Assembly (NCBI GenBank): GCA_963402885.1
Contig: OY727095.1
Location: 27,843,001 to 27,907,000 of the forward strand
Direction of reading: 5' to 3'
Length of the DNA: 64,000 nucleotides
Source: Antedon bifida
Lineage: Eukaryota > Echinodermata > Crinoidea > Comatulida > Antedonidae
The notes beneath the pieces are model-generated. The model was given only the letters and a program-made list of their open reading frames with translations. It searched no databases and was not told the DNA's origin. A program made the translations under genes and the position numbers. Shown here in pieces: positions 22,781-34,009 of the stretch. The stretch's first letter is position 1. The number at the start of each line of letters is the position of its first letter.

Positions 22781-24096
22781 TTGTACTGTGTATTCGTTGA
22801 CTTTCGAAAAGCCTTCGACCTAATATATAGGGACAAATTGTGGTATAAATTAAATAGGCTTGGTATTAATGCGAGTTTCCTCAATGTTTTAAAAAATTAT
22901 TATGACGGCATACAATCTTCTGCTAAAACTACTCAAGGATGCACCGAGTTATTTAACTGTGAGTATGGCCTTAGGCAAGGGTGTAATTTTTCTCCCCAAC
23001 TATTTTCGTTTATATAAACGATATTGTAAATCACTTTACTGAAAATCATATCCGTGGTATACAGATAGGCGATACCTTAAATAACTTGTTTAATGTACGC
23101 CGGCGACATCGTTGTATTGGCGGATACGCCCCATAAACTTCAGAAAATGTTATATGCCTTAGATGTTTATTGCGACATGTAGGCCTAGGACCTCGAGGTA
23201 AATCTCGAAAAAACAAAGGCCGTGGTTTTCCGAAATGGTGGAATTACAAAACAAACCGAAAAGTGGATATATAGGAATTGTCTCATTGAGACAGTTCCAT
23301 ACTATAATTATTTAGGCCTTAAGATCAGTTCAAGAGGTACGTGGTCTGTCGCATTAAACACTCTTGCAAACCAAGCCAATAAAGGCCTTTTTTTAAAATA
23401 AGTAGTTATATTAATGAAAATACTTATATAGACGTTGACCTACAGTTGTATTTGTTCGATTGAATGGTTAAGCCAATTCTATTATATGGGTATGGAATTT
23501 GGGGTTTGAGGATTCAAAACCAGTTAAAACAGTGCACACTAAATATTGTAAGAAATTTCTTGGCATACCATATAAATCCAGTAAAGACAGAACAAAAGCA
23601 GAATTTGGAAAAGGTAATCGGAATGGCTGTATGGCTCAAAAATAAATGTTATGCGCTTTTGAAGCGATTTCAAGAAAACGAAGGTAAACCAACTTGGGTA
23701 TCAAATATCAAATCAATCCTCAATAGATATGGCTTCGGAAGTGAACGTTTATTTCTTATGCATTTTAAAAAAAATGTATGATGTATAGGCCTAGATATGT
23801 ATTCACAGGAATGGCGGTCACAGTCTGACTCACGCAGCAGACCTTTTTATCTCAATATTAAACAGTCAACTAAGTTAGGAAAATACATAGAACAAGTAAA
23901 AGTATTTATGCATAGAAGATGCATTTCGTTGATAAGGACCTCATCACACAACTTAAATGTCAATATTAGAGTAAACGATAATTCCTTGAAGCTATGTCAT
24001 ATGTGCGACCGGCAACAGATAGAAGACGAGTATATCTGTTGTCTTGTATGTCCGGTTAATAAGGCAGAACTTACTGAGTCCTTATTATTGGCGTAA
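22781..24096 (+). pseudogene. LINE ORF2 continuation: reverse transcriptase core and C terminus
   Basis: It continues the LINE at 18360. Motif A is FVDFRKAFD near 22800, followed by LRQGCNFSPQLFSF near 22975. The ADD region is frameshifted near 23100. EVNLEKTKAVVF near 23200 and YNYLGLKISSRG near 23310 follow. Two further frames (23464-23781, 23797-24096) cover the thumb and a CHMCDRQQIEDEYICCLVCP cysteine motif. Multiple stops make it inactive. It resembles the LINE at 11.1 kb in order and in its C-terminal cysteine motif. Confidence 0.8.
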
Positions 24097-24389
24097 TCCC
24101 TCTTATACAAAGTTATGTAAGTTACTAACAGATGTAAATGCTAAATGTTAATCTGTCAAAGTTTTGTTTTTTTTTTATCTTTTGTGGTTAACTACCACCT
24201 TTATTTATTCAATGTTACATAAACAACAATTACAGAATCTCCTATATATTTACATTATTTTCTGCATATTTTTTGTTATGTTATCTATTACAAAATATAT
24301 TGCATGTTTAATAAAAAAGTTGTTTAGTTATGAAACGTTTGTTAACTTATTTATAATAATTTGTGTATCTTTCAGTTTATATACAGTAT

Positions 24390-24809
24390 ATGTATTTGAT
24401 GTGCCCTTTAGATGGGAAATGCTTAACAAGTGGTGAAGTATACCAGGCCACTGTCACAAGAAATGACACTAACAAAGTTGAAACATATGTTGGACTGACA
24501 GAAAATACTTTTAAGTGTAGATACAATGGGCATACAAGCTCATTCCGTAATGAAAAGTATAAAAATAGTACAGCACTTAGCCAACATGTTTGGAAACTTA
24601 AAGATGACAACATTAAATATAATATTAAATGGCGAGTATTAGCCAAATGTAAGTCTTATTCCAATATAAGTCAACGCTGCTACCTATGTCTGCAAGAGAA
24701 ATATTTCATTATATATAAGCCTGATATTTGCTCTCTTAATCAAAGAAACGAATTATTTAGCACATGCAGACATAGAAGAAAATTCTTATTGAGATATCAA
24801 GGTTACTAA
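24390..24809 (+). pseudogene. Penelope-like element, GIY-YIG endonuclease domain
   Basis: The open frame ending at 24809 carries [19 protein letters not shown], then [29 protein letters not shown] and [25 protein letters not shown] and [11 protein letters not shown] follow. This is the C-terminal GIY-YIG endonuclease (here VYQ...YVG) of Penelope-like retroelements, with the family cysteines and the conserved Arg, His and Glu. The reverse transcriptase that should precede it is absent, so the copy is 5'-truncated. The domain itself is uninterrupted. Confidence 0.85.
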
Positions 24810-24829
24810 GTAAAGACAGTCTCTTCCTG

Positions 24830-25390
24830 ATCATTGTACTTCTAATTACTTTACATTCACACGTATACATATAGAAATAATATATCAAACATATACATAC
24901 ACACATTATACCCATACAATATATACACATATGCATAAAATTAACATTAAAACCAAGACCGATAACAATGCACAAATATAATACATTAGACCTATATACA
25001 CGGGCTTAAAAAAAACCTATAAAAACTGTCAATAATAAACAAGTAATAAAATGGAAATGTATATACACAATTTAAAGGATAATATACGTATACATACAAT
25101 ATACTTTATTTCCATTAAAGCTTACTGAAAAAATTCTGACAGTTTTTCTTTGACGTTAGCCCATTTTTTTCTAGCGTTGATAATGTTACATGCGTATTCA
25201 TTCTTAATTAAATTAAAAAGTTCTATTCTGTATAGGTTCCATATCGTTCTTTGTACATTTTCGTTTTTCAACGTTATTTTATATGTTATACATGATTTAT
25301 ATATTGAAAAACAATCTGGAGAAAGTTCGATTCAATGATTGTTAAGTGTTTTCCTGTTAACGAAACACAACTTTTCAAGTTGGACTAAAC
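24830..25390. other. No recognisable gene
   Basis: AT-rich DNA with short ATACACATATAC-type tracts. I see nothing supportable. Confidence 0.5.
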
Positions 25391-25396
25391 TCGAAA

Positions 25397-25468
25397 GCCC
25401 CAGTGGTCTAATGGTTAGGGCAACTGCATATCAAGCAGACGGTCCGAGTTCGAGTCTCGGTTGGGGCG
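25397..25468 (+). tRNA. tRNA-like gene, anticodon ATC, copy 2
   Basis: 72-base cloverleaf closely matching that at 6288, with the acceptor stem and T stem intact. The top of the anticodon stem is mispaired (A-A), leaving four pairs. The anticodon loop ATATCAA is identical. Only TTT follows, so termination would be weak. The sequence after it (TTTCCTCATCTTTATCG...) is shared with copy 3. Confidence 0.6.
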
Positions 25469-25556
25469 ATTTCCTCATCTTTATCGTTTCAAATTAATTA
25501 ATTAAATTTCAGTATATCACCGGGCGGTTTAGAATTAATGTTTTTTGCCTACTGTG

Positions 25557-25670
25557 TTTATATATATAAAAGTATCTCTTCGGAGATCCCGCCTCGTGAA
25601 TAAAAATACTGAAAGATGAGGGCGTATCAATTTGATCTCTGTTGCGCGTGCGTACAACTGAGGACTAGTG
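25557..25670 (+). repeat. Dispersed repeat shared with 43930-44045 (inverted)
   Basis: Landmarks AAAGTATCTCTTCGGAGATC, ATGAGGGCGTATCAATTTGA and GGACTAGTGCTG reappear in reverse complement near 43.9-44.0 kb. No coding capacity is seen. Confidence 0.7.
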
Positions 25671-25740
25671 CTGTTCCGCCGTACCACGCCGAGAATGTTA
25701 AAGAGTCGCTATCCAATCGAGTTTGAACAATACCATGAAA

Positions 25741-25812
25741 GCCCCAGTGGTCTTATGGCTAGGGCAACTGCATATCAAGCAGACGGTCCGAGTTCGAGTC
25801 TCGGTTGGGGCG
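25741..25812 (+). tRNA. tRNA-like gene, anticodon ATC, copy 3
   Basis: Third copy, 344 bases after copy 2. It has the same acceptor and T stems and the same ATATCAA loop; box A has TCTTATGGC in place of TCTAATGGT. A TTTTT terminator lies just downstream. Its 40-base upstream flank matches copy 1 and its downstream flank (TTTCAGTATATCACCG region) matches copy 2. Copies 2 and 3 therefore form a tandem duplication of a larger unit. Confidence 0.6.
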
Positions 25813-25922
25813 ACTTTTTCTCATTCTCACAGATTTCCTCATCTTTATCGTTTCAAATTAATTAATTAAATTTCAGTATATCACCGAGCGGTTTAGAATT
25901 AATGTTCTTTCCCCACTGTGTT

Positions 25923-25954
<32 letters not shown>

Positions 25955-26120
25955 TTTTTTTTGAAAGGAATCATATTTTATAGGTTTTTAGTTTAATTGA
26001 TTAATTTAAAACTTTTAGTACTGCTATAGAAATCTATGTTTGCATTTTCTTCAGTTAATATTTATTTTAAAAAATTAATACAGATTTTTTTTGAAAGTGA
26101 ATTTATTGTAATTAATTAAA

Positions 26121-27249
26121 CTAGATGGTCGTGTCCACAGATGGTTCTCGAATACAAAATAAAACAAAAGATTTCAAATGTACGTACCGCAGGACTATAG
26201 TACATTGTCGTTTACAGAAACGAGAAAATAGACACGATGATTTATGTAGTCAACTAAAATTAGCACCCTGGGAATTAGACCTACTTTCGAAGGAGAAACT
26301 TGTCTTAAAAATGAGTCCACATTTTTTATTTGAACAAATATTCTTTATCCCCTCAGTAACGAAATATTGTTTTAAATGTTTTATAGGCCTATCAATAATA
26401 TACCACTAAATACAGTAAAACATTTACGTTTTAATACTTCTTTAAAAATTTCCCTGTTATAGTCGATTGAAATAGTAAAGTACATGTAACGATATACCAC
26501 TACGACGTTTATATTGTTTATACTTATTAATTAATACAAACGTTGAGAAGCGGCTGTCAGTAATACAGGTTTTTTTTTATATGTATTATGTGTTTATATA
26601 TCCGGCAGTAGAGCCTACCCACAGTCACAGTAATAAATGTTCTTTGTATATGTGTTTATATATCAACAGTAACCACATTCACCGTTTCGATTCAAATAGC
26701 GACCAAAAATGGTTAATACGTATTTAAAATATTGTTAAAGTTTTGCAATATCTCAGTTTTAAGTTTATTCTCCAAGGGCCCATAAATTGTCCTACTTATG
26801 TTAAACCAAGGGCTCATAAATTTACCTACAAACTGGGAGTCTAGGAGATTGGAATGTTCCATTCATCGCAAATCAATACATTTGTATAAACGTATACTGC
26901 ACTCGAGCTGTTCAGCCGGTTTTCAGCTATTAAAAACAATTATCGTAGGAGGAGATAAAGAAATGCGGAGCATCCTCGTATTATTGTGTGCAGGTATTTT
27001 TCAAGAGGACATCCATTAGACAGTGTATACCACGATCGGAAAACACCCCTATTTGGGGCAAATCGTTGAATCTAAATTCCTTTTAATTCTCAATAATTCA
27101 TTATCTGACTAAATTTAATGAGTAAACAGGGTTACATCAGGTGGTTCAAATCAGTACCGAGATTCTAACTAACTTTATCATCGAGTAAACATTCTAGGAA
27201 TAACGCACGATTTACAGAATTTTTTTCTTTACGTAAATTTATATTTAGA
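26121..27249 (-). mobile_element. Non-autonomous Helitron, copy 3 (internally deleted)
   Basis: On the minus strand it starts TCTAAATATAAATTTACG after A at 27249 and ends CTAG at 26121 before T. It shares both ends and several inner blocks with copies 1 and 2 but is 310 bases shorter. The 3' hairpin (the GAGCGAAGCGAGC part) is missing. Confidence 0.75.
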
Positions 27250-28090
27250 TTATTATTGATCAACAGGTATTTAATCTCTACAGAAATGGAAGAAAATATG
27301 AAAGAAAATTATCAGAATCAGATTCTTCAATGAACACATGTAATTCCGACAGTTTGAAAAAGAAAATTGATCGTGCAAATAATGTTTCAACATATTTTTA
27401 TTTATTACATATTTCTATGGTATCAAAAACACATTTTTAATAAACATTTGATTTAAACGACATATTTTTATTTTATTACACGTTATCAACATGGTAACAA
27501 AAACATATTTGTTAATAAAGTTTTGATGGAAAATGATGTATTTATATTATACAATTAACCGGTGAAAAATGGGCATAATGTGATTAATAATTAAAGAGCT
27601 ATGTTAGATTTTTGTGTATTATATTACATTCAAATATTGCATATTTGCATTATGTATTATTATAAAACAATGCTTTATGATTTTTTTTTTTTTTTTGGCA
27701 AAATGTTTATAGAGCATTATGTATTTACATTATATCGATAACTGTGGAAAAAACTAAGTTGGTACAATTTATGGTTGTCTTACATGCTGTCCGTTTGGCC
27801 ATTATTTATGAACCCCTAGCAGAAATCGATGTAAGAATACAATTCAACAAAATGTTAATAATACCGCAAAACGTAGTGTGTATTGCCGTACAATAAAATT
27901 ATTATAGGTATTATACATATGTACAATGGAGCTAGGCTGAATTCAAAACTTCACTTGACCAAACATATGGAAAAGGTAAACGTTTGTTTGTTTGTTTGTT
28001 TGTGCCATTACTAGGCATGGTCGTTCGTAAATGTTAATAGAGAAACTTAGCTTTTATATTTTACTTAAAAGTAGAAGTGTGTGACTGTAT
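27250..28090. other. AT-rich interval with (GTTT)n
   Basis: A diverged direct repeat near 27385-27530 (TATTTTTATTTATTACA...ATGGTA-CAAAAACA) and a GTTT run at 27982-28002. No gene is recognised. Confidence 0.5.
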
Positions 28091-28091
28091 A

Positions 28092-31060
28092 TATTCATTC
28101 ATTCATCTTTTATTTCGGAAAAAAAATTCTCCATAGTTCAGAAACAAATATAACGAATACACACATATATATATAAAAATGTAGATATATAAAAAAGAAA
28201 AAAAAAACCAACGTTAAATAGACACGTGGTTAGAACTATACAGTAGCTTCATCCATCTACTACGTAGAGTGGATGAAGGAAAAGCAAATTCATGAATACA
28301 TTTTATGACAATATTGTCTGACCTCCCTAACCTGCACAACATGCCAAACACCACCTTACGTTGTAGTTCGTAGAACGAGCAGATGTGGTTTTCTACAAAC
28401 ATGGTGCTGGCACTGCATGACCTAGGTTTATTAAGAAGCAGGCGTAAGGCATTGTTGAAGCACACCTTTAGTGCTTCCATAGATTTTACATTAAAATTTG
28501 CCCACAAAGAAGCACAGTATAAGTTACTACAATATGTTTTAAACAAAAAACACCTTATGTTTTTAGAGCATTTTGAGAAAGTTCTACAAAGTGTATTAGC
28601 TCTTATGCACAATGACCTGTACTGTCGTTTGATATCCGTATCATCTTTCAAATCGGGTGTCAAAGTGTGACCCAAGTAATTAAAAACTCTAACAAAGTCA
28701 AGCTCCGAATCAAATAAGTTTAAAGTGGGAAGCTTTGACAATTTCCTGACTGTAGGAATAACATACATACAGATTTTTTCTTGTTATACAATATATCATG
28801 CGTTAATGAGTATTTTTCACACATATGAATTAGATGTTGTAATGCGGAGGCAGATGGTGCAATAAGTACCATATCATCCGCGTAACTAAGGTTGTTTAGT
28901 TTTATACCGTGTAATTCGCATCCATAGCGAGACATACTGAGATTGACAATTGAATCATCCATATAAATATTAAAAAGTAAAAGAGACATAACTCCACCTT
29001 GTCTAACACCATTGGTAACTGGGAAGTCTCTAGACAATGACTTTCCCCACCGAACATGAAACCTTTGATTGGTATACCAAGACACAAGAACTCTAACTAC
29101 ACACAAGGGGGTTCCCCTATTAATCAGTTTCTTGTACAGTGTCCAATGTTTAATACGATCAAATGCTTTGGAGGCATCTAAAAAACAGGCATAAATCGGG
29201 CTACCATTTCTATTATAAAATTCGATTGTCTGTTTGAGAATAAAAATACATGTTTCAGTTGAATGACAATTTTTAAACGCATACTGTCGGTCATTTGATT
29301 CGAGTGTATCACCACACATATAAATCAAAATAGACTCAAACACTTTAGACAATAGGACGGTAGTTGTCTTTACTTGTAATATCCCCTGTTTTAGATTTCA
29401 CAATTGGTATGAGCACAACTTTAGATATCTCTTTTGTCACATGACCATGAGATATCATGGCATTAAAACATATACTGAGGACTACAGAGATTCGCTTACT
29501 CGCATACCTAATGTGTTCGCCTGTCAAACCATCAAATCCAGGGGATTTACCCATGGGGAGTTTATTAATAAAATCATTAACTTGCGAAGAATTAGTACAT
29601 AAACAGTCGTATGCATGTGTATATAACGTATCATTAACAAACTTTTCATTGGAAACATCAGAGATACAATTAAATAATGATTCATAATGATTAGCCCATT
29701 GTTCACAAATTTCATCTTCTCCTTTAGCCTGATCAATTGAGTTGGAAAGTATGTTAGAGTTGGTTTTAGATTTCTTAATCTGTTTCCAGAAAGATTGATA
29801 ATCATTTTGAGTAAACGATTGGGCCATAGAATCTGCTCTGAGTTGATTTTCATTAGCTTTACAAGTTCTAAGAGCTAATTTGAATCTAGAGCGAGATGTT
29901 TTCATTGCTTCATATAATGGATCATTTCTGGGTTTACCATTCTCTTTCCAAAACAAGAAGGCTTCTCTAGCAATACTATGTAAATCCGAGACATGGTCAT
30001 TCCATCCAGGAACGATATGTGCATTAATATTATTCTTTCCCCTTTTTGAGTTACTGAAGGCAATATCAGATGCTTGTTGAAGGCACTTAACAACATCATT
30101 GTACAGCTTATCTATTTTATTGATATGCTCCTCATTCGAACATTTGTCATGAGAGCAAGTAAAACCTTCACTACTTACATTAAGTCTACTCAAAAGTTGG
30201 TCAGTAATCATACAATATTTATCGATATCATTTGTTGATACTTTGTCCCAGTTTACTTTTACATAACAGTCAGAGTTATTACTACAGTGTGGATATAGGC
30301 CCTCGTTGGAAAAGTTATCATATGCTGGCACTGAATATTCAAACGCTACAGGAAAATGGTCTGAGCCAATAATATCATATAAAATGCTTAAATTATAAAT
30401 ACATTGATGAGCACCGAATGATGTAACAACATGATCAAGCCAGCTTGTTGTACCGTGTGCATCACTCAAATATGTAAAATTATCAGAATCAATTCCAAGT
30501 GATACATAATCAGTCATGATAAAATTATATTCATTAGCAAACTGTATTAATTCTTTACCAAAACGTTTCTTTGGATCAGCGTTAAAATCTCCCAGAATAA
30601 CTACTTTTCCAAGTGGAAATTCTTCTACAATGGAATTTAATTTTCCAAGATACTCCATAAACATAACAAAGTTTTCCTCGCACTCGTATGGGAGATACGT
30701 ATTGATCATTAATGTCTTATTTCTATCTACCCCAAGCTCAATACCAATTAACCTGCTATTATCAAAGGAGATTGGTTTTATAATGTTGCTGAGTGATTTC
30801 CTATACAATATTGCAACACCCCCATAGGGTCTACCTGTCAACAATGAGTTCGCCGTGTCAACAGCAGAGACAGCAATGCTATCAAATTCATTATGAAAAT
30901 ATTTAAGTTTATCAAGGTTATTGTTTGTAAGCCAGTGTTCCTGGATACAAACTATATCATTTTGGCAGCATAAATCATACACCTCTTTCTGGCGACTATC
31001 AAACGATCTACAGTTATAAGATACACATCTCAAAGGAATATTTATGTTTTGACCCTCCAT
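28092..31060 (-). pseudogene. LINE ORF2 (endonuclease + reverse transcriptase), nearly complete
   Basis: Encodes the polyprotein of a CR1/L2-like non-LTR retrotransposon. From the start at 31060 come LRCVSYNCRSF, IQEHWL, GGVAILY, NTYLPYE, LGDFNADPK and IGSDHFPV, a full endonuclease domain. KSPGFDGLTGEH and VLIPIVKSK then open the reverse transcriptase; this frame ends at 29345. After a frame loss there, 28720-29352 holds FLDASKAFDRI, GVRQGGVMSLLLF (Pro lost) and NLSYADDMVLIA with both catalytic Asp. A second frameshift near 28750 leads into the C terminus at 28214. Two frameshifts are the only clear lesions. The 3' end is AATAAA plus ATGA repeats near 28092-28113. Confidence 0.9.
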
Positions 31061-31062
31061 TA

Positions 31063-32331
31063 TTATAATTCATCGTTTCTATTTGTAAAGTACCTTCTAA
31101 TATATACATATTCAGGCCAGAGATCAGAGTCTAGCAACTCATCACACTTATTGCCTGGGCATGATACCATATATGACACACAATCATTTCTTTTTGTAGG
31201 CAATTTAACTACATCTACATCAATATTTATCTTTTCTTTTAAGTATTTTACAATGTCATCACCAGAAGTTTCAGGCGTTAGGTTTCCAACATACAACTTA
31301 AAGGGTGGAGGTGCGCGACCTTTCAGTCCGAAATTGTTACCAGCACCTGTTCCTCTAACAGATTTGTTTTTTCTCCTTTTGGCTTTCCTCTTCGGTAAGT
31401 AGAATCCCTCATCATCTACAAACTCATCCTGTCTTTGACCATTCATGTTTTGTTTCTCCTTTTCAGATCGATATTTCTTTGGCACCGGTACAATTACAGC
31501 AGGTTCTTTATTTGACTTGGTTTCACTGTTATTTCCTCTTACAACAACAGATGCGAACGATACATCTGTAACTACATGTGACCTATCTGTTCTTCTGTCT
31601 ATGCTGTCGTTCATGTTAATCATGCTTGCATCTACAGGTGCAAATGAGTGACTACCCGATTGTTCAGTCAGGTCTAGATGATGATCACTCTGATTTTCCG
31701 ATACGCGCACGTCTGGTACAGGATTATAATTATAAGATGGTATTCTAATGGATCGTTCAACTGCTATGTCATTAATTTTCTTTGCCAAATCGCCTCGTTG
31801 ATCTGCAGCCTGCATTATATCACCACGCATAGATAATACGTCATATTTAATCTTTCGTATTTCAGTGTATAGTGCAGTAGCATCAATACGGTCTACAGGA
31901 ACTATCGGTATTTTTGATAGGTCAGCAGCTACGAAGGTTGGAAGTGTTGCTAGGTTACAGTTAACAAAGAATGTCAACATATCATTTAACATGATGTCGA
32001 TCTTTCTGGATCTTTTATGTACATTACTTTCTTCATCCTCCACATATATAGAGAGTATTTCTTTGGCCTTTTTGACATCAGCAAGGGAGAAATACCCCAT
32101 ACATATCATATGTAAGGTGTCAAATGTCATTACTCCAATGTTATTTACTATAAAGCATAGTAATTCATTCACCACAGCATGCGTGCGTCTGTCATCATGA
32201 TACAGATTACTTTCTTTGGCATTATTTTGATCAATACATACTTGTTGGATCGTATCTTCAGCATCAGCGGATATTCTCTGTTCATGGTTTACTTCCGACT
32301 GATTGGCCATTGATCGCTTATAGCCAGGCAA
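31063..32331 (-). CDS. LINE ORF1 protein, intact (422 codons)
   Basis: Uninterrupted ORF1 of the LINE above; its stop lies three bases before the ORF2 start (TAATAATG). Residues about 50-95 (VNELLCFIVNNIGVM, then ADVKKAKEIL) and about 130-160 (FVAADLSKIPIVPVD) look like a conserved helical domain found in ORF1 proteins of many aquatic-animal LINEs. I know that domain by pattern, without a function. A basic linker (KRKAKRRKNKS) near residue 335 is followed by an RRM-like domain from about residue 350 (FKLYVGNLTPETSGDDIVKYL), suited to RNA binding. No zinc knuckle is seen. It presumably coats LINE RNA. Confidence 0.8.
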   Translation of the reverse strand: MPGYKRSMANQSEVNHEQRISADAEDTIQQVCIDQNNAKESNLYHDDRRTHAVVNELLCFIVNNIGVMTFDTLHMICMGYFSLADVKKAKEILSIYVEDEESNVHKRSRKIDIMLNDMLTFFVNCNLATLPTFVAADLSKIPIVPVDRIDATALYTEIRKIKYDVLSMRGDIMQAADQRGDLAKKINDIAVERSIRIPSYNYNPVPDVRVSENQSDHHLDLTEQSGSHSFAPVDASMINMNDSIDRRTDRSHVVTDVSFASVVVRGNNSETKSNKEPAVIVPVPKKYRSEKEKQNMNGQRQDEFVDDEGFYLPKRKAKRRKNKSVRGTGAGNNFGLKGRAPPPFKLYVGNLTPETSGDDIVKYLKEKINIDVDVVKLPTKRNDCVSYMVSCPGNKCDELLDSDLWPEYVYIRRYFTNRNDEL

Positions 32332-32339
32332 GATCGAAT

Positions 32340-32690
32340 ATTGTGATCACCCGTTACCAATCGGATAGCGTCCCTGGTTACCGTTGTCCGGTTGATAGAT
32401 CGTTTGAGCGCGAAAGGCCTAACTTAGAAATCGTCAAGATACTCACAATCGCATGAAGCATAATTCATATAATGGCTGTTATAGCATTCGATATATAAAA
32501 AGAAATATAAAATAATATTTATTAATAAAACTAGAATTTAACTCGTCACTTTGACCTAATATATATAAATGAAATAATTAAACAACAGTGTCCCAGTAAA
32601 TATATCACACGGTAAGGAATACTGGATACTCGAAGTAATATCTGATACTTATGGAACGCCTCCTCTGCCTTCAGTTCACATTTATCATTC
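32340..32690. other. Probable LINE 5' region and flank
   Basis: Upstream of ORF1 on the minus strand, so it may contain the LINE's 5' untranslated region and promoter (relatively GC-rich, 32330-32460). The left part of the minisatellite follows. No other feature is seen. Confidence 0.4.
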
Positions 32691-33007
32691 AGTACACACC
32701 AATCGTCATGCAGTACACACCAATCGTCATTCAGTACACACCAATGGTCATGCAGTACACACCAATCGTCATGCAGTACACACCAATCGTCAGGCAGTAC
32801 ACACCAAACATCATGCAGAACACACCAATCGTCATGCAGTACACACCAAACATCATGCAGTACACACCAAACATCATGCAGTACACACCAATCGTCATGC
32901 AGTACACACCAATCGTCATGCAGTACACACCAATGGTCATGCAGTACACATCAATCGTCATGCAGTACACACCAATCGTCATGCAGTACACACTAAACAT
33001 CATGCAG
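32690..33007. repeat. 21-bp minisatellite with a six-unit higher-order repeat
   Basis: About 15 copies of CAGTACACACCAATCGTCATG. Because 21 is a multiple of three, one frame stays open on each strand (MQYTPIV repeats on plus, MTIGVYC on minus); neither looks like a real protein. Variant units (ATCGTC = A, ATGGTC = B, AAACATC = C) are ordered A A B A A C in units 1-6 and again in units 10-15, with A C C between. Confidence 0.95.
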
Positions 33008-33148
33008 TCAAATATTGCATAATTTATACCGCCACCTATCGACAAAGTCGAATATCACGTGACATTTCAGAGAATTATTTTTTAAATTATTTTCTTTCAT
33101 TTATGTATATATTTAAAAAAAAAAAAATTTTTCCCCAAGATTTCTTAA

Positions 33149-33811
33149 TTGAGCTTTCAACGTAGAAATATCGACGTTAATGATTGTAGTAAGTCATATT
33201 TTAACTTACGGAGATACGCCAAGATTAACAACTTTAACGCTAGATTATTCCACAAAGATCAAAAACACGAAATAAAGTGTTTTGAATGCGGACTAACTGG
33301 TCACAAAATAAACGAATGTCCAACAAAATTTAACAATACTAGATGCCATTTCTGCAATCAGATAGGTCACATAGCAAAGAACTGCGACAAATCTGAATCT
33401 CATCCACAGCCAGTAATTGAAACATGTGATGTCATCCACCCCAAAATAGATACTGTAGATCAAGAACCGAAAACTAATGAAGATAATGAGGTAGCAGCAG
33501 AACATGAACCTATAAATACCGATAATACACAAAATGTTATCGAGGTTCTTGAAGACTTGCTAACCAAACCTGTCAACCCGAAAAACGCCATAGACTCTAT
33601 GGAACTAGACGACAGAGTTCAGAAAATAATGCAAGAAGCGATTGAACGAATGAAACATGTTAGTCAAGAAGAAACTATACAAGAAACTCAAGAGTTCCAG
33701 ACAACTACAAATGAAAAAAAGAAACAAAAACAAAGAGAAAAGAAAAAAGTAGACCTGAAAACAAAAACACTGACAAAACAACCAAAAGTACGAAAGGCAT
33801 GCGCCCAATAA
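33149..33811 (+). pseudogene. Zinc-knuckle (Gag/ORF1-like) reading frame
   Basis: 220 codons with two CCHC knuckles, CFECGLTGHKINEC (residues about 44-57) and CHFCNQIGHIAKNC (about 66-79). An acidic middle and a lysine-rich C terminus (KKKQKQREKKKVD) follow. This is the layout of a nucleic-acid-binding ORF1/Gag protein of a retroelement. The 5' end is probably truncated, since the start codon lies within a repeat, and reading continues in other frames to about 33960. No reverse transcriptase follows in place. It lies between inverted copies of a 44-base segment (33168-33212 and 33964-34007). Confidence 0.65.
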
Positions 33812-34009
33812 CCGACTTTCAAAAAGTACCACACACAAACCAGAAAATCCAGAAAATGACGATCAAGCAACAATAGCTAGGCAGAAGTTTGCAGCCGCAA
33901 AAAGAAAAAAACAGACGGAAAGTTGAGAAAAAAATGCTGAAAAGAAAGAAAAAAATCTGACTCTGTAAGTTAAAATATGACTTACTACAATCATTAACGT
34001 CGATAACTA

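Noticed and set aside
24164..24436. Hydrophobic frame that looks like a multi-pass membrane protein
   Set aside because: AT-rich DNA gives Phe/Leu/Ile runs; it overlaps the start of the Penelope fragment in another frame.
32693..33006. CRISPR-like array of short repeats
   Set aside because: There are no unique spacers; the units are contiguous 21-mers, and the genome is eukaryotic.
32651..33045. Repeat proteins MQYTPIV (plus) and MTIGVYC (minus)
   Set aside because: Both frames exist only because a 21-bp minisatellite is a multiple of three; there is no splice context or composition of a real protein.
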